Source of the DNA: Mytilisepta virgata
Taxonomy: Eukaryota; Mollusca; Bivalvia; Mytilida; Mytilidae
Length of the DNA: 64,000 nt
Reading direction: 5' to 3'
Assembly (NCBI GenBank): GCA_028015205.1
Contig: CM051512.1
Location: 17,949,139-18,013,138, forward strand
Part shown: one piece after another, positions 1 through 12,500 of the stretch
Layout of the letters: each line of letters starts with the position of its first letter
Position numbering within the stretch: the stretch's first letter is position 1
Made by a program: the position numbers and the translations under genes
The notes under the pieces: model-generated
Seen by the model: the letters and a program-made list of their open reading frames with translations, nothing else
What the model was told of the DNA's origin: nothing
Database searches by the model: none

Positions 1-614
1 TAAATAAGAAATTGTCACATCGCAGTTCATTTCTCAGAAAGATAAAAATTGATGATAACTATTATTTAATTATTAATTATAAAAGCTCAAGAGAGGGTTT
101 TATCAAGCTGCACCTACAATAAAATAATATGTCACAGAAATTTGAACACATTTACAAGAAACATGTGCCATATAATATTTCTCGTTTCATTGGAATATCT
201 ATTCATTTTGTTGTGTAAATAACAGTACTGAATTAATTATTAAAGATAAATGAATAAAAACTGGATGATGATATTGATGTATTTCAACTAGAACTTGTTA
301 AAAATTAGCAGATAATGAGTCAACACAGAATTTTTAAGTCAACACAGCCAGGCAATAGTCACATATTATGTTGAGGGTTCACCAAAGGCTTTTTTTAAAT
401 GGAAGTGGAATCATTATGAAATTTTGATTACAAATCTTAAATATTAAATGTTCCAGAATTATTACATGTGAATCCATCAGTATAGCCTTTAAGCCTCTGG
501 TCTAGAGGAACTTACAAATTTGCCGTGTGCTGTCTATTTCACCCCTCCCCCCTCCTCACCATAGATTTCATATTACATAAATTTATTACTGTCAGTTTAG
601 CAGATTTATATCAA

Positions 615-1250
615 GAATCTTTTGATGGTCATGGAAATAAACTGCGCACATATAGAAAATTTAAGAGCACATTTAACCTTTGAAGAATATTTATTATGGG
701 GAAATTATAATCAAAGAAAAATTTTGACAAAGTTTCGTATTAGTGCACATGATTTAGAAATAGAAAAAGGGAGATACATTGGATTAAAATTACACGATAG
801 GATATGTAAACTGCAAAACCGACATTGAAGATGAATTTCATTTTCTGTTAATATGTAAAAAACTAGAAAACAAAACGAACGAAATTTTAGAAATTATTTG
901 TTCCAAATTGCCAAATACAAAAATTTTCACAATCTTTATGTTAATAACAAGTTTGTATGGTTAATGTCATCTGAAGACAAATTTATTTGATCAATTATAC
1001 AAGCTGCTCGTAAATTTAAATGATGAAAAACAACATTTATTATCCAATAGTGCTTAAACAGATATCACTGGGAGCCTTGCCCCTTATAGCTGCATGGGGT
1101 CACTGTACTTATTATAGAAATTGTCCTAGACAATTGAGGCTGTTTTTTTTTTATTTTTTCTTTTCTTTTTTTTGTGTATATATAATATTTTATGCCTAAT
1201 AATTTCATTATCAGTCGTTGTATTAAATTGTTTTAACTTGACAGCTCAAA
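615..1250 (+). mobile_element. Degenerate 3' end of a non-LTR retrotransposon
   Basis: Frame 622-828 reads LTKFRISAHDLEIEKGRY, then after a frameshift near 826 DIEDEFHFLLICKKLEN. The pattern LT.FRIS.H.L.IEKGRY ... IEDE.HFLL.C is typical of the region after the reverse transcriptase domain in LINEs. Stops and the frameshift show it is dead. A T-rich 3' UTR-like stretch follows to about 1240. It lies upstream of the first RIM exon seen here. Confidence 0.7.
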
Positions 1251-2076
1251 AGGGTGATCTGTTTGTTTGTTAATAAAAACATTTGTATTGTATATCAGAA
1301 GTACCTGTAGTATTGGTTTGACAAGTGTGAGTGAATGTTTTTGCTCTTGATTTAAAAAAAAAAAAATGTTTTTTTTGTACTGCTTATCCAACAGTATACC
1401 GTATGACTTCATTAAAGAATTCCTTTTTAAAAAAAAAGAACAGGGAAAAGGCTCAGAACCCTTAATTCTACCCAATAAATATACACGTACCGTTACTTCA
1501 ACTGAGTATTAAAACCAATAGCAAGTAAATTGTCTCCTTTTGTAAAATTAATCACTTCAGCTTAAATGTGTCTACCATATTGAAATTAAGGTAGATGGTT
1601 ATAAAGATCTAACTGTACCCAATCTGCATGTTTTGAATTTGCATTGAGAAAAAAAATGTTTAGTATTTGAGCCAGTCAAAAGCAAAAATTCTTCAGTCAT
1701 TCATAGAATTATTTTTAATTGTATGATTATTATCATGATGATCTTTTTTTAAAAATTGAAGCAGTAACATCTGCTTATTTTCTGTATAATTAATTAAAGA
1801 GACTATAAAGAATAACAGTTCAATTTCTGTCGCTCATTTAAGTTTACTGCTTTTAAACACCCTTTTAATATTAGTGCCCTGGACTTACAATTGTATTTAT
1901 AAACACTTTTTATAAATGTTCGTTTTTTTGTTCTCCTGAATTACACAATTCTGGATTTTTATTTTTGCATTAAATGTACCTGCAGATAGTGAATTGTCTT
2001 TTTGGCATGAATCTATGCTGCAATGAGCTATGGATTTACTTTATAATTCTACTTTTGAATTGACATTAACAATTTA

Positions 2077-2229
2077 CAGTCAAACCTGCTTTAAAGGGCT
2101 ACTCTATGTCTATGAAGGGCACAGTGAAAAAGTCCCATTTATGAACAATGCATGTAAATAGATTGCACCTGCTCATAAACGGCACTTTTTTCTGGTCCCT
2201 TGGGTGCCCTTTATAGACAGGTTTGACTG
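2077..2229. mobile_element. TA-flanked MITE with Tc1/mariner-type TIRs
   Basis: 153 bp bounded by TA. The left end CAGTCAAACCTGCTTTAAAG is inverted at the right as CTTTATAGACAGGTTTGACTG. The short length, TIRs of about 20 bp and TA target site fit a non-autonomous Tc1/mariner or pogo-like element. No coding capacity. Confidence 0.75.
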
Positions 2230-2395
2230 TACATGTAATTTGGAAAACTTCATGTTCACATATCCTTCTACCTTTCAACTGAAATTTTATAATGGTCCTT
2301 TGATTTAAAATACTGCCTCAGTAAATTTTTCGAATTAATATAGCTCTAGGCATATAGGCACAGATGTTGTTGGCCCAACATATCTTATCCGTATA

Positions 2396-2751
2396 AACCG
2401 CCTCGGTGGTCTTGTGGTAGCGTGCTCGCCCCGAGTGCGGAAGGTCGCAGGTTTCGATCCCCGGCCGGGTCAAACCAAAGACATTAAAATTGGTATTTGC
2501 TGCTTCTCCGCCAAGCATGCAGCATCTAAGAGTAAGAGCAAAGACTGGTCGGCTCGGAGTCAGTATAATGTGTCCGAGTGAGGTGATATGTCTTCCTGCG
2601 GACAATTACCTCGTGAGCTAGCACATTAAAAATCCGATTGAGCGTGTCGGTCTAGTACAAAGCAGGGATCATATTCATTATCATATCAACATGTTCTCGT
2701 CCTGATATGCACCTGGTTGCCACTGGACGTTAAACAATAATTCATCCATCC
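2396..2751 (+). mobile_element. tRNA-derived SINE, family A, intact with TSD
   Basis: A tRNA-like head with A box (TGGTCTTGTGGTAGCG) and B box (GGTTTCGATCC), a body of about 250 bp, and a tail ending in ATCC repeats. It is flanked by a perfect 14-bp duplication, ATCTTATCCGTATA (2382-2395 and 2752-2765). Other copies lie at 51551-51900, a split copy at 26914-28427, and diverged copies near 53.1 and 53.6 kb. Confidence 0.9.
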
Positions 2752-3473
2752 ATCTTATCCGTATATACGGATTTTGTCTGCTTCTTGAAGTAATTGTTAA
2801 TAAAATGGTTCAGAGTTGATGCATTAAATGTGTTTGTTACAGGATGTATTTATTTCAGGTGCAGTTTTATACCAACACACATCATAATGGAGTTGTTTGA
2901 TTTACTATTATTAATATTTTGCATTATAATGTTGTATGTGTAGGATATAAAGCATGTAATATATATGTGGTTGTGCCATACTTAATTTTGCTTTGAAAAT
3001 GATTGATCCCAATGAAATGTTGTAATATGATTTCTACCTCATATTCCAGAACACATGAACTCTGTTGATAGTCATTGTATAAAAAATTTACAAATATCAA
3101 GGTGAAAATGTTATAATAAAAATGATATTAAAATACATGTAAGAGAATAAATTTTATTTAGAAAAAAATATTGACCATAATTTTTTTGTCTGGCATTTTG
3201 ATAAGGAAATGTTTAAACAGCTTAGACTTTGGACTCAGCTTATGTAAGTTTAGACAGAGTTTACATACATATATATTGTAAAACTGTACTGTGAGTAGCC
3301 TAAATTTCATTATTCAAGCAACACAATTATTGGCCAAAAGCATTTAATGTATGATGGTAATTAATAGGAAAGAATTTATCAGTGTTTTTTGCTGGATTAT
3401 TTTTATTATGCTATACAGTATAATGGTGTTGGTCCTTATTTATCCTTCTCTTTCTTTCTATCTGGACCTGCAG

Positions 3474-3524
3474 GCCAAACCTGGAACTGAGGATCCTAAA
3501 CCACAAAGCTCAACCTCTGCTACA
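3474..3524 (+). CDS. RIMS: RIM exon 1 of window (17 codons, likely cassette inside zinc-finger region)
   Basis: A 51-bp exon, phase 0 at both ends, reads AKPGTEDPKPQSSTSAT. A strong pyrimidine tract ending CTGCAG precedes it and a perfect GTAAGT donor follows at 3525. It would join directly to HVWACNMC of the next exon, placing a Pro/Ser/Thr linker between the two halves of the Rab-effector zinc finger. Being a multiple of three, it can be skipped without frame change. The splice signals are good, but I recall no conserved counterpart of the peptide, so it is a candidate exon. Confidence 0.6.
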
Positions 3525-6500
3525 GTAAGTTTTTCCCATTATATGCACGAGTTATCTGCCCTTTTATGTTCATCTTGAAACTTAAAAATAGTAGCATGCA
3601 CATTTACGTTGGTTGTAAATTTCCATTGTAGAATCAGTGAGTCTAATGAGGAAATGGAATATTTGTGATATTGTTAAAATCTGTGATTTATTTAGAAATT
3701 CAATTGTCTGTCAAGCTTTATAGCTCTGAGTAATAATTGAAAAAAAATTGTTATGATAGTATAACTAATTTTCTATAAAAATTTATTGAATTCTGATATC
3801 TACAAATATTAAATATACATATATGTACACGTGTATACACATACATGTGTATGCACATTTCACATTTCAGAGTGAAATCTTTTCAGAAGAGAATGCTGGT
3901 TTCTTTGGAGTTATCTACCTTTAGAAGTAGCATGCACACATACACATTAGTATTGTTTTTGATGCAAATATCATAATGCACTTTATTCATTTCATTCAAG
4001 GCATTTTATGTGTAAATGCTCAATTTAAATTATTATTATCAGAAAAAAAAAGTAGAAAAATATTAAATACAAAAACAAAACAAAAATTTGGTGTACTTTC
4101 TCGGAGGTTCCAAAATGGTTAGATTAGATGGAATTATGACTTTTTGTGTATTTTGGGGAAAAAGTCTGACTTAAAATATGGCAACTAAAGACAATGTAAC
4201 TTTTTTCTTTACTATCAACTGAAAGTATATAACACTGATCTTTACATTTATTACAGTGTTAATTATTTTATATAATCTAATTCATAAGTGATAACTCAAT
4301 GAAAACTAACAGTCAGTTTTTGAAATATGAAATTTTTCTCTTTTATTTAGTTAGAGAAATGGCTAATTATTCTGATAAAAGCACACCCAGTTAGCTTGAA
4401 AACATTTCAATCCCTCATGTACAGGTTTCAAAGTGGATAAATTAGGTTCCAATAACAAGAACCAGATAGTAATTTTTTTGGCCTAGTGTCTGAATGTTTT
4501 TTAATATCAATATAGCACTTGTAAAGTGGTCCTGTCTGCAGTTTTCTAAAATACATTTGTCATTGTGATGTTCATTTAGTTTCTTGATATCATAAAAATA
4601 AAAAAGAACTATCTCAGTAACAGACAAGAAGCATACCATCATATGTGGCCATAAAAATTGTAATTATGGAATTCTTACTCAACTAAATCAATAAATTATT
4701 CCCCTTGCTTCAACAGCTTCAGCAATTACTGGTCCCTTGAGGTCAAAACAAGGTCAACACTAGGGTATAGAAAATATTAAATATGATAATCTTACATACA
4801 AACAGACAAGAAATTATTTACTTTTATCTCTCCCAAGGGAGATAATAACAAAAGTCTTCATTAAACCTTCATGTGAACATGATGCAGATGATTCTGAGGG
4901 CTGTCTCAAAGGTTTTTTGTAATGACATTCAGACTTCTGAGATTATGCAATGCTATTTTTGTGTAGTCTCTATTGACTGTGTATTTGTTTCACATAGAAA
5001 TTCTGCTTGAATATTTTTAGGTTAAGAAAAAGTAATTGATAAATTTTAACTTTGTTATTTTGAGTTTAAGAAAATAATTAGAAGAGGGTGTGGGCATTAT
5101 TCAAATTGAATATTTTACTGTAATTTCTTAGTTGAATATGGATTTTTTTTTATTACAGTAGATCATATAATTATTTTTCAAACTTTATACTTTCTCCCTT
5201 GAAAGTGGGGAGGGTAGATGGATTTATAATTTTTGCTTTCAAATTTAAGCTTAGTGAAACATCAATATTTTCTGATCAAAGAAAATTGTGCATTCATTTG
5301 ACATGTCTAATACATGCATTTACCCTGTTTTATTATTATTTTTACTGAAAAAGAGAGGAAACATAAAATAAAAGTTTTTATGACCTTTAAAATAACTTAT
5401 TTTACTCCATAGGTTCAATCATAAAAAATAATTGTAGCCTTACAGGACAGTATGTAATATATTTAGAAAAAAGGTGTATGAGTACGTAATATATTAAGAA
5501 AAAAGGTGTATCGAGTACTATTAATGTTGGAATGGTGCCCTCTAGGATTTCATTAATGCTTTTATGTGGCCTAAATGATTGATTTTAAATTTTTTTTTTA
5601 TTCATGTTGGAATAAATTGAATAACATTGATAGTGTAACCTACACAGCTCAATTAATCATCTACATTCATGACATTAGCAAAATTGGTATAAGTTTGGGT
5701 GTTTAAATGTGGGGGTGAGAATTTGTGAATTGATCATGTTGATTATCTGGCTTTAGGGATTTTTTGATAATTTTTTTCAATCTTTATCATATGTGATGAA
5801 TTGTATAAAGACACTGAATGACATTTTTTGCCACCGTTTTACCCAATATGTATATTCAACCCATTGTCACTCACTCAATTTTGCCCACATGGCATACCAT
5901 CTTAATACCTTCTCTGAAATTACTTCTTGATTATGTAAAAGTTTAACAAAAAACTTCTTTGGTTGCTTATTTTCAAAGTTGTTGCCTTCTTGGTGATCTT
6001 GGCCTGATAGTACCATTTTCGGGCTGTTTTTTGCTAACATTCTAAAAAAAATTAATACGGTAGTTGGTTAGATAGACGAGCAAAATTTAAAATTTTTCCT
6101 TGAAATGTAAACTGCAAATGTAGTGTCTATAAGATAAAGATTTGGACTTAAATAGATCTTACTGAAAAATGTAAAAAAATGTTAAGGATAGGCACATAAA
6201 ATTGTGTCAGCTAAGGGAAATAAAAGGTTTTTTTTAGCTGTACAGACTTCAAGGATCATCTTGTAGAATTTTTGCATACTACATTGTAGATCATTAAGTG
6301 TGTCTTAATTTTATGAATATCATATATCTTTTACAGCATGTTTGGGCCTGTAATATGTGTAAGAAAAAGCAAGAAATATTAGCAAAAACAGGACAATGGT
6401 ACCATGGAGGAATGGCAAAACCAGTGCAGTTGGATGTTGAAACACCGTCGGGAAGTGAGACAGCATCAATCAAAACTGACGTTAGTCCACCTAATGAAAA

Positions 6501-9500
6501 ACGAGCAAAAATGCATGAAAAATACTCTGATAGTGGACAAGGTTCGGAAAAAGAAAACATTGATAAACGCCCTATGTCTCGGACAGGAAGTCAGCATAGG
6601 AAAGAGTTAAACCGTCAGTATTCATTAGATGCTCAAAAAAGTCATAGTGAATCAAAAGAAAGACTAAGTGATAGAAACAATTCTGGAATGGATAAGGACA
6701 AATTGAGGGAAAGGGGTCAAATTCCAGAACGTCAAGCGCGTGGAAGAGATCGTTCACCTGCTGCTGTTAGACACCATAGCGAATCTAGATTAAGTGAAAC
6801 AGACAGGAGATATAACCAAGAAATGAGACACAGTGAACGTTATGGATCTTCACAAAACCGTTCCCGTGAAGGTTCACACGAAAGGACAACAGGACGAGGG
6901 GTAGGGGAACATTTTGATAAAAAAGATGCTCACAGGATGGATGAAAGAGATGGACGAAGAGAGGGGCCACATGATCGAACTCGTCTTAGGTATGTTCTGA
7001 AAATAAATTTTCCTGATTAGAATAATCCCCAAACCACATATTAATTTAAGCAACTAATATGAAATGAATGAGACTAATTGCACAAGCACAGCATTGGGTT
7101 TCATTTACATTTTGGGTATTAATTAAGTGATATCAGATTATCATTATGGAGAAAATTGATATTTTGTGACAGTGCAAGGCCCTAAAAAGACTGTTGAATG
7201 GGATCCCAAGAAATCTTTCTATTTCTGTATTGTTCTTAATTGAAACTGAATAGTTAAGAAAAAATATGTTAGAATTATTAATCCAATTGATGCATTTTTT
7301 GTAATAAAATTTTAATAGTAATAATGAAATTGCAATTTTTTTTGTTTTGTATTTTTATATCTTCATGATCATCTTGTTTAATTTTAGCAGTAATATAAAC
7401 ATCACCTTAAAATCTGAATTTAAAGTACTCTTAGGCCTTAATTAAAATTAGGCTTGTTTGCAGTAGTCCTCCTGCCTTTTCTAAATTGGCCTGACCCAAA
7501 AATTTTGAAAAATCTTTTTTTTTTTTTTTTTAATTTCCAATTTCAGTAGAGTCACATAAATTTTTTTTGTTCAATTGAGTTCATGAATTTGATCATCAAT
7601 ACGACTTTCAAAAAAAAAAAAAAAAAGAAGGATGCCTAACTACCTACCCTACTCTTCTAAATATGGGTAAAAAAAGAGATTTTTTTAATCTTGGCTTAGT
7701 TACCAGTAGACAAAGAATTAGATGTACAAATGTAGCAGTCGTACAATTTTTTTTAGAAATGGGGTCAAGTTCTTATTAAGTGAGTGTTGCATACATGTAT
7801 GATAATGCATCGCATGAGTACTGGCCTTGCATGCTTGAAAAAAAGCTAAATTTCAACAAACAAAAAAAAAATAAAAAGGTGGTGTGATTTGCATCCACCA
7901 TTCCTAATAATCATATATATCAAGTATTATGAATTAATTTCCAAACTTTTAGCACCTTTTTGGTACATATATGTATATGTTTATTTAGCTAAATTCTGAA
8001 GGTCCAAATTAACTGTATATGTACTTGCTACAGATTTGTATATGATGTCTGTTCAGCTGACGTAAGATTCAGAAGAGAAGGCTGTATTTGTTGCTCAAAG
8101 ATTGATTACAATTTGGTCTATTTGTATTGTGTCATATTTATATTTAGTGATCAATACAAATTTGATGAATATGTCCATAAAACTTGCACCTAATATTATC
8201 CACCTACACTTAAACAAAGATTATTGATGGGGCGTTGTTTTACAGTTTCTGTATGATCATTTCATGGATTATTTTTAACAAAGTTTATATCATATACCAG
8301 ATTTTATTCAATAGAAGATGAATCTGAAAAAATGTTCATCGTAATCTATAAAAATTACATTGGTACATGTAGGAAGAGAATAATACATGCCCACTTGTTC
8401 GAACGATTAATACATCAGAGTAACAGTAATTTATTTACAAGTGAATATTGGATAAAATTTATTATGTAGGTAAAATTGCTAATCTGATTTTCCAACGGAA
8501 AAAGTACGGTCATTAGTTTTGCGAAGACTACGTGTAAATGTATTACAGGCAGTTGGGCGGAATGTCTCATCAAAACAGTGCTGAACAGATATATGAGAAA
8601 TGTATTTAAAATTGTTCTTCAGTTTGAGAAACAATTACAGTCGATCCTCTTAAGTGTCGAACTCAGTTGACTCAAAATCTCAGATGTGTCGAAGTAATTT
8701 CGCGGTTCCTACAAATTTCCCATCCATTTGTCCTACGCATGTAATTTTACCTCGGTTTGTCGAACTTCGAGGTGTTATTTCTCAGAGACGTCTGAAGTTG
8801 AATATAATACTTTTTTGTAACAGAATTACCTCTACTAGTTAAAATCTTGGAAGATGAATATAGTTAATAAGAAAATATATTGATATTTTTTAACTCACTT
8901 TTTAATTACACAAATGATATTGTTTGTATAACGGTTAACATGACATTTTAACTTGTACAAAGTCACACTCAAGTTTGGATGACTCAAACCTCACATAAAT
9001 CGAACACCTTTTTTTAGTCCCTTCACCTTCGACTCATCGAGGTTCGACTGTATTTAGTTTAATACATTTACCAAACTTATATATTTTATACTTACCCGTA
9101 TGATGAACTGAATTTTTTCTTACTGGTACTTTGGTTTTTTGTATCACCAATCTGGATTTTGTCGTTTAGATAGCTTCTTTTTAACTGATGCACAGGGATC
9201 CAGAGCCCAATTATATAATCTGATTGCACAATATCTGTATGGGTTGGAGCAAGTCATAATCACCGTCCTAAGTTTCATAAGTAATACAAATGATACAAAC
9301 TTTTGAAAAAATGAATTGAGTAAAAATTGTTTATTCTTTTTAATAACTACTTTTGCCATTTCAGAGATCAGGCTTTTGACCCGGTTGCCTAAATAAAGCT
9401 AGACTCATAATAGCTGTTCTTCATTTAAGAGTCACAGTGATGCCTTTAGCCTAGAGCATCATAGGTGTTCACAATGCACTGCAAGTTCAAAATACATGTA

Positions 9501-12500
9501 CACGAAATTAAAATAGAAAAAATACATACTCGTCCATGTTATTGAACATAAAACACATGAAGACAATGCACAAATATAAAAAACAGTTTGTAAATGTAGA
9601 TACAAAAACAGAATATGACATATTCATGTACATTGTCTTTGTGATCATGATCAGCCAAATTAACAACATTAATAAGACAAATTACCGGGTAAGTACCACT
9701 TGTCAAAAAATGCAAATATTGATTCAACCCTATTCAACAATAGGTTGTCTCTCTTTTCAGAGGAAATAATGAGGAGTCTTCTGGTAGGTCCTCCCGTGAA
9801 GGTCGTACAGGACGAGATGATCATTACAAACATACAACTGACTCCTATCATCAAACGGAGTCAACCCAAGACTATGCATCAAATAAATGGGGAGAGTCTC
9901 AAAATAAACAACATATGCCTTCACATCATAGGGACAATGTCCAAACTGGTAAAAGTGAAAGACACCCTGGTGGTCGTCATCAGCGTGAAAGGCTACCAAG
10001 TAGTGGAAAGGACGCTAGACGATCCCCGACTCCGAGTGATCGGAGAAAAGAAAGTGATATATATGATCAACGTGTGTCTTCTTCTCCAAGTCTTTCCCGA
10101 CATCCTATACGGATAGAACGAACTAGTGATTCTCCATCAGTGTTAGAAAATGTGAATGAAAATGAGAGATATACATATAGTTATGATAAGCAACACTTGG
10201 ACCCTAGTACTGCTGCAACGGGCAGAAATTCACAAAACAAGCGCAGTCGGAAACTTGAAACCATGTTAAGGAATGACTCTTTAAGTTCTGACCCATCTGA
10301 CTGTGCTCGACCACCACCACCGAAACCACATAAAAACAAGCGGGGTAAAAAGACTCGTCAACATTCACTTAGTAGTTCTGATGATGAGATAAGATCAACT
10401 CCAGAATGTTCCAGTGGTGAGGAACAAGAAAGTGAAAGTTTGATAAGTGAAAAAGGTATGCTTTAATTTAAAGAAACACATATATGCTGTCAAATGGGCA
10501 GAGAACGATTAAAACGTATGAAATGGTAAAAGTCAAACCAAACTGAAACTAAATACAGAAAAAGACAACATTTAACACCTCACAACTTGCCTGTATATTT
10601 CTTTTTATTGACTAACAATAGAATACATGCCTACATATGACAAAACCTGTCAATACAATACAAACTGTTGAAGTACGCCAATTTGATACGACACATACCC
10701 GTCCAGTATGCCATATTGACTAATCAATATATATGACATATTGGACTAGTTAGTCAATAAAGGATCATTTTGTACTAGTCAATATGACATATTGAACTGG
10801 TTAGGCATTAAAGAATCATATTGGACTAGTCTGTGTCAATATGACATATTGGACTTGTTAGTCAATTAAGGTATAATTGCACAAGTTTTTCCACATTGGC
10901 TTAGTTATTGGTCTTTGGCTAGCCGTATTGGACTTCAGCTTTGCCTCAGTCCAATATGGCTTGCCTCAGACCAATAATTATTCAATATGGAAAACCTTAT
11001 GCAATAATACTATAGTATTGTCCTATAAACTCAGTGTTTTACAACATTTATCTTTAACATGTGTACATGTAGTTTGTTTACAAGGAAAAAGTTGTGCAAC
11101 AAAATTATTCATATCAGCTGTGGAATATCATACAATAAAGTATATGCCTATAATTATTTTTTCATTACCACAGACATAGTGCAATCTTTAAAAAACATTT
11201 TTCTTGCATAGCAATATAATATTTCATGCAGCATACAAGCAGTTACCTTCTCAATACATTATTCAACAATATTTTTGCAAAAGATAATAAAATAAATGGG
11301 GACTTAAAAACGTATTGGTAAGTTGTGTTTATCTAAAGAAAAAATATGTACATGTAATTCAGCTGAGCTGACTGACATTACTTAATTTGTGCAACAGTGC
11401 TTACCTTAAATATTTTTTAAAAAACATTTTTAAGTTATCCCCTCATCAGAAACGAGCTTAAATGTCTAAAAAAAAAGAATTCTGTCATAACTTACTGACC
11501 CTAAATTCTTCTTGACATAGGAATCATTACATGACAAATATCAATGGATTTACAAAATGCCATAATTCAGAACTAAAATCAAATTGTTGAATCTGAAGTG
11601 AAATTAACATGAATAGAACTTTTATTGTTGATCATTGTTGATTGAATTAGGATTGCAAATTTGTGTATTTGAAGATTGTGTATTTAGATTCCAAACTAAT
11701 TGCTTAAGGATGCTCGCTGGTCATGTTTTGGTCTTTTTGTCAGATTTTCAGAATCCTCGGGTTTTATCCATTTCTTAAACATGAAATTTTTTGCCCATGA
11801 ACCGCCACTTTTTCTTTTATAATTCAATCATATATATCTTAAAATAGTATTTGACAATCCAGAGAAAACCCATTTCCTGCAAATTTTCAAGGCCTTGTAG
11901 CTCTAAAATGAGCACATGAACCTATATTTTTTTCTTGCATATTTGTTTACTATTCATATGTTCTCTCAAACTAAAACACCTATTTCAAATCCTATTTATT
12001 TCCTATTAGACCAGCGATCATCCTTAATTATAAAAATCTAATTTGAAAATTAATTAATGCATAATTAGGGGAATATGATGTTGGTGATGAACGATGGAGA
12101 AAAGATGAAATTTTAGCTGCTAAAATCAAAAAGTTTCTGTCGGTGAGTCAGACAGCATGTCAAATGGTGGTATATATACATTTTCCATTGAATTTGTCAG
12201 AGTTGCTTTTTTTGTTATAGATATTTTGTTTTTAATTTTATAGAAATTTGAATATTTAGTTTTATGTCAATATACATGTAAAGTTATCTAAATGCATATA
12301 TTTTTTTTATATAAAAAAGAATGATCTCTGATTGGGGCTGGGGTAAATATTTTACACTTACAACAATGTATTGACTGGATATGAGAGGAATAGTAAATTT
12401 ATTATTTCTGAAAGAAAAAGCTAAGGACAATAGTTGGTATCGAAGAAACAATAAACTTACTTATTTCCAAAATATCCAGTCAGTAAATGTTTCCTTATAC

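Noticed and set aside
2405..2475. tRNA gene-like sequence with A and B boxes (also at 22.9, 26.7, 26.9, 44.7 and 51.6 kb)
   Set aside because: These are heads of SINEs: each is followed by a shared non-tRNA body and tail, some have target duplications, and I could not form a complete tRNA cloverleaf.
9536..9769. 77-codon frame just upstream of exon 3
   Set aside because: Intronic; the acceptor at 9760 and the conserved exon 3 frame show the real coding start, in another frame.
10877..11179. 100-codon frame with hydrophobic N-terminus, a possible signal peptide protein
   Set aside because: It overlaps the palindrome repeat array and AT-rich intron; no splice sites or homology recognised.
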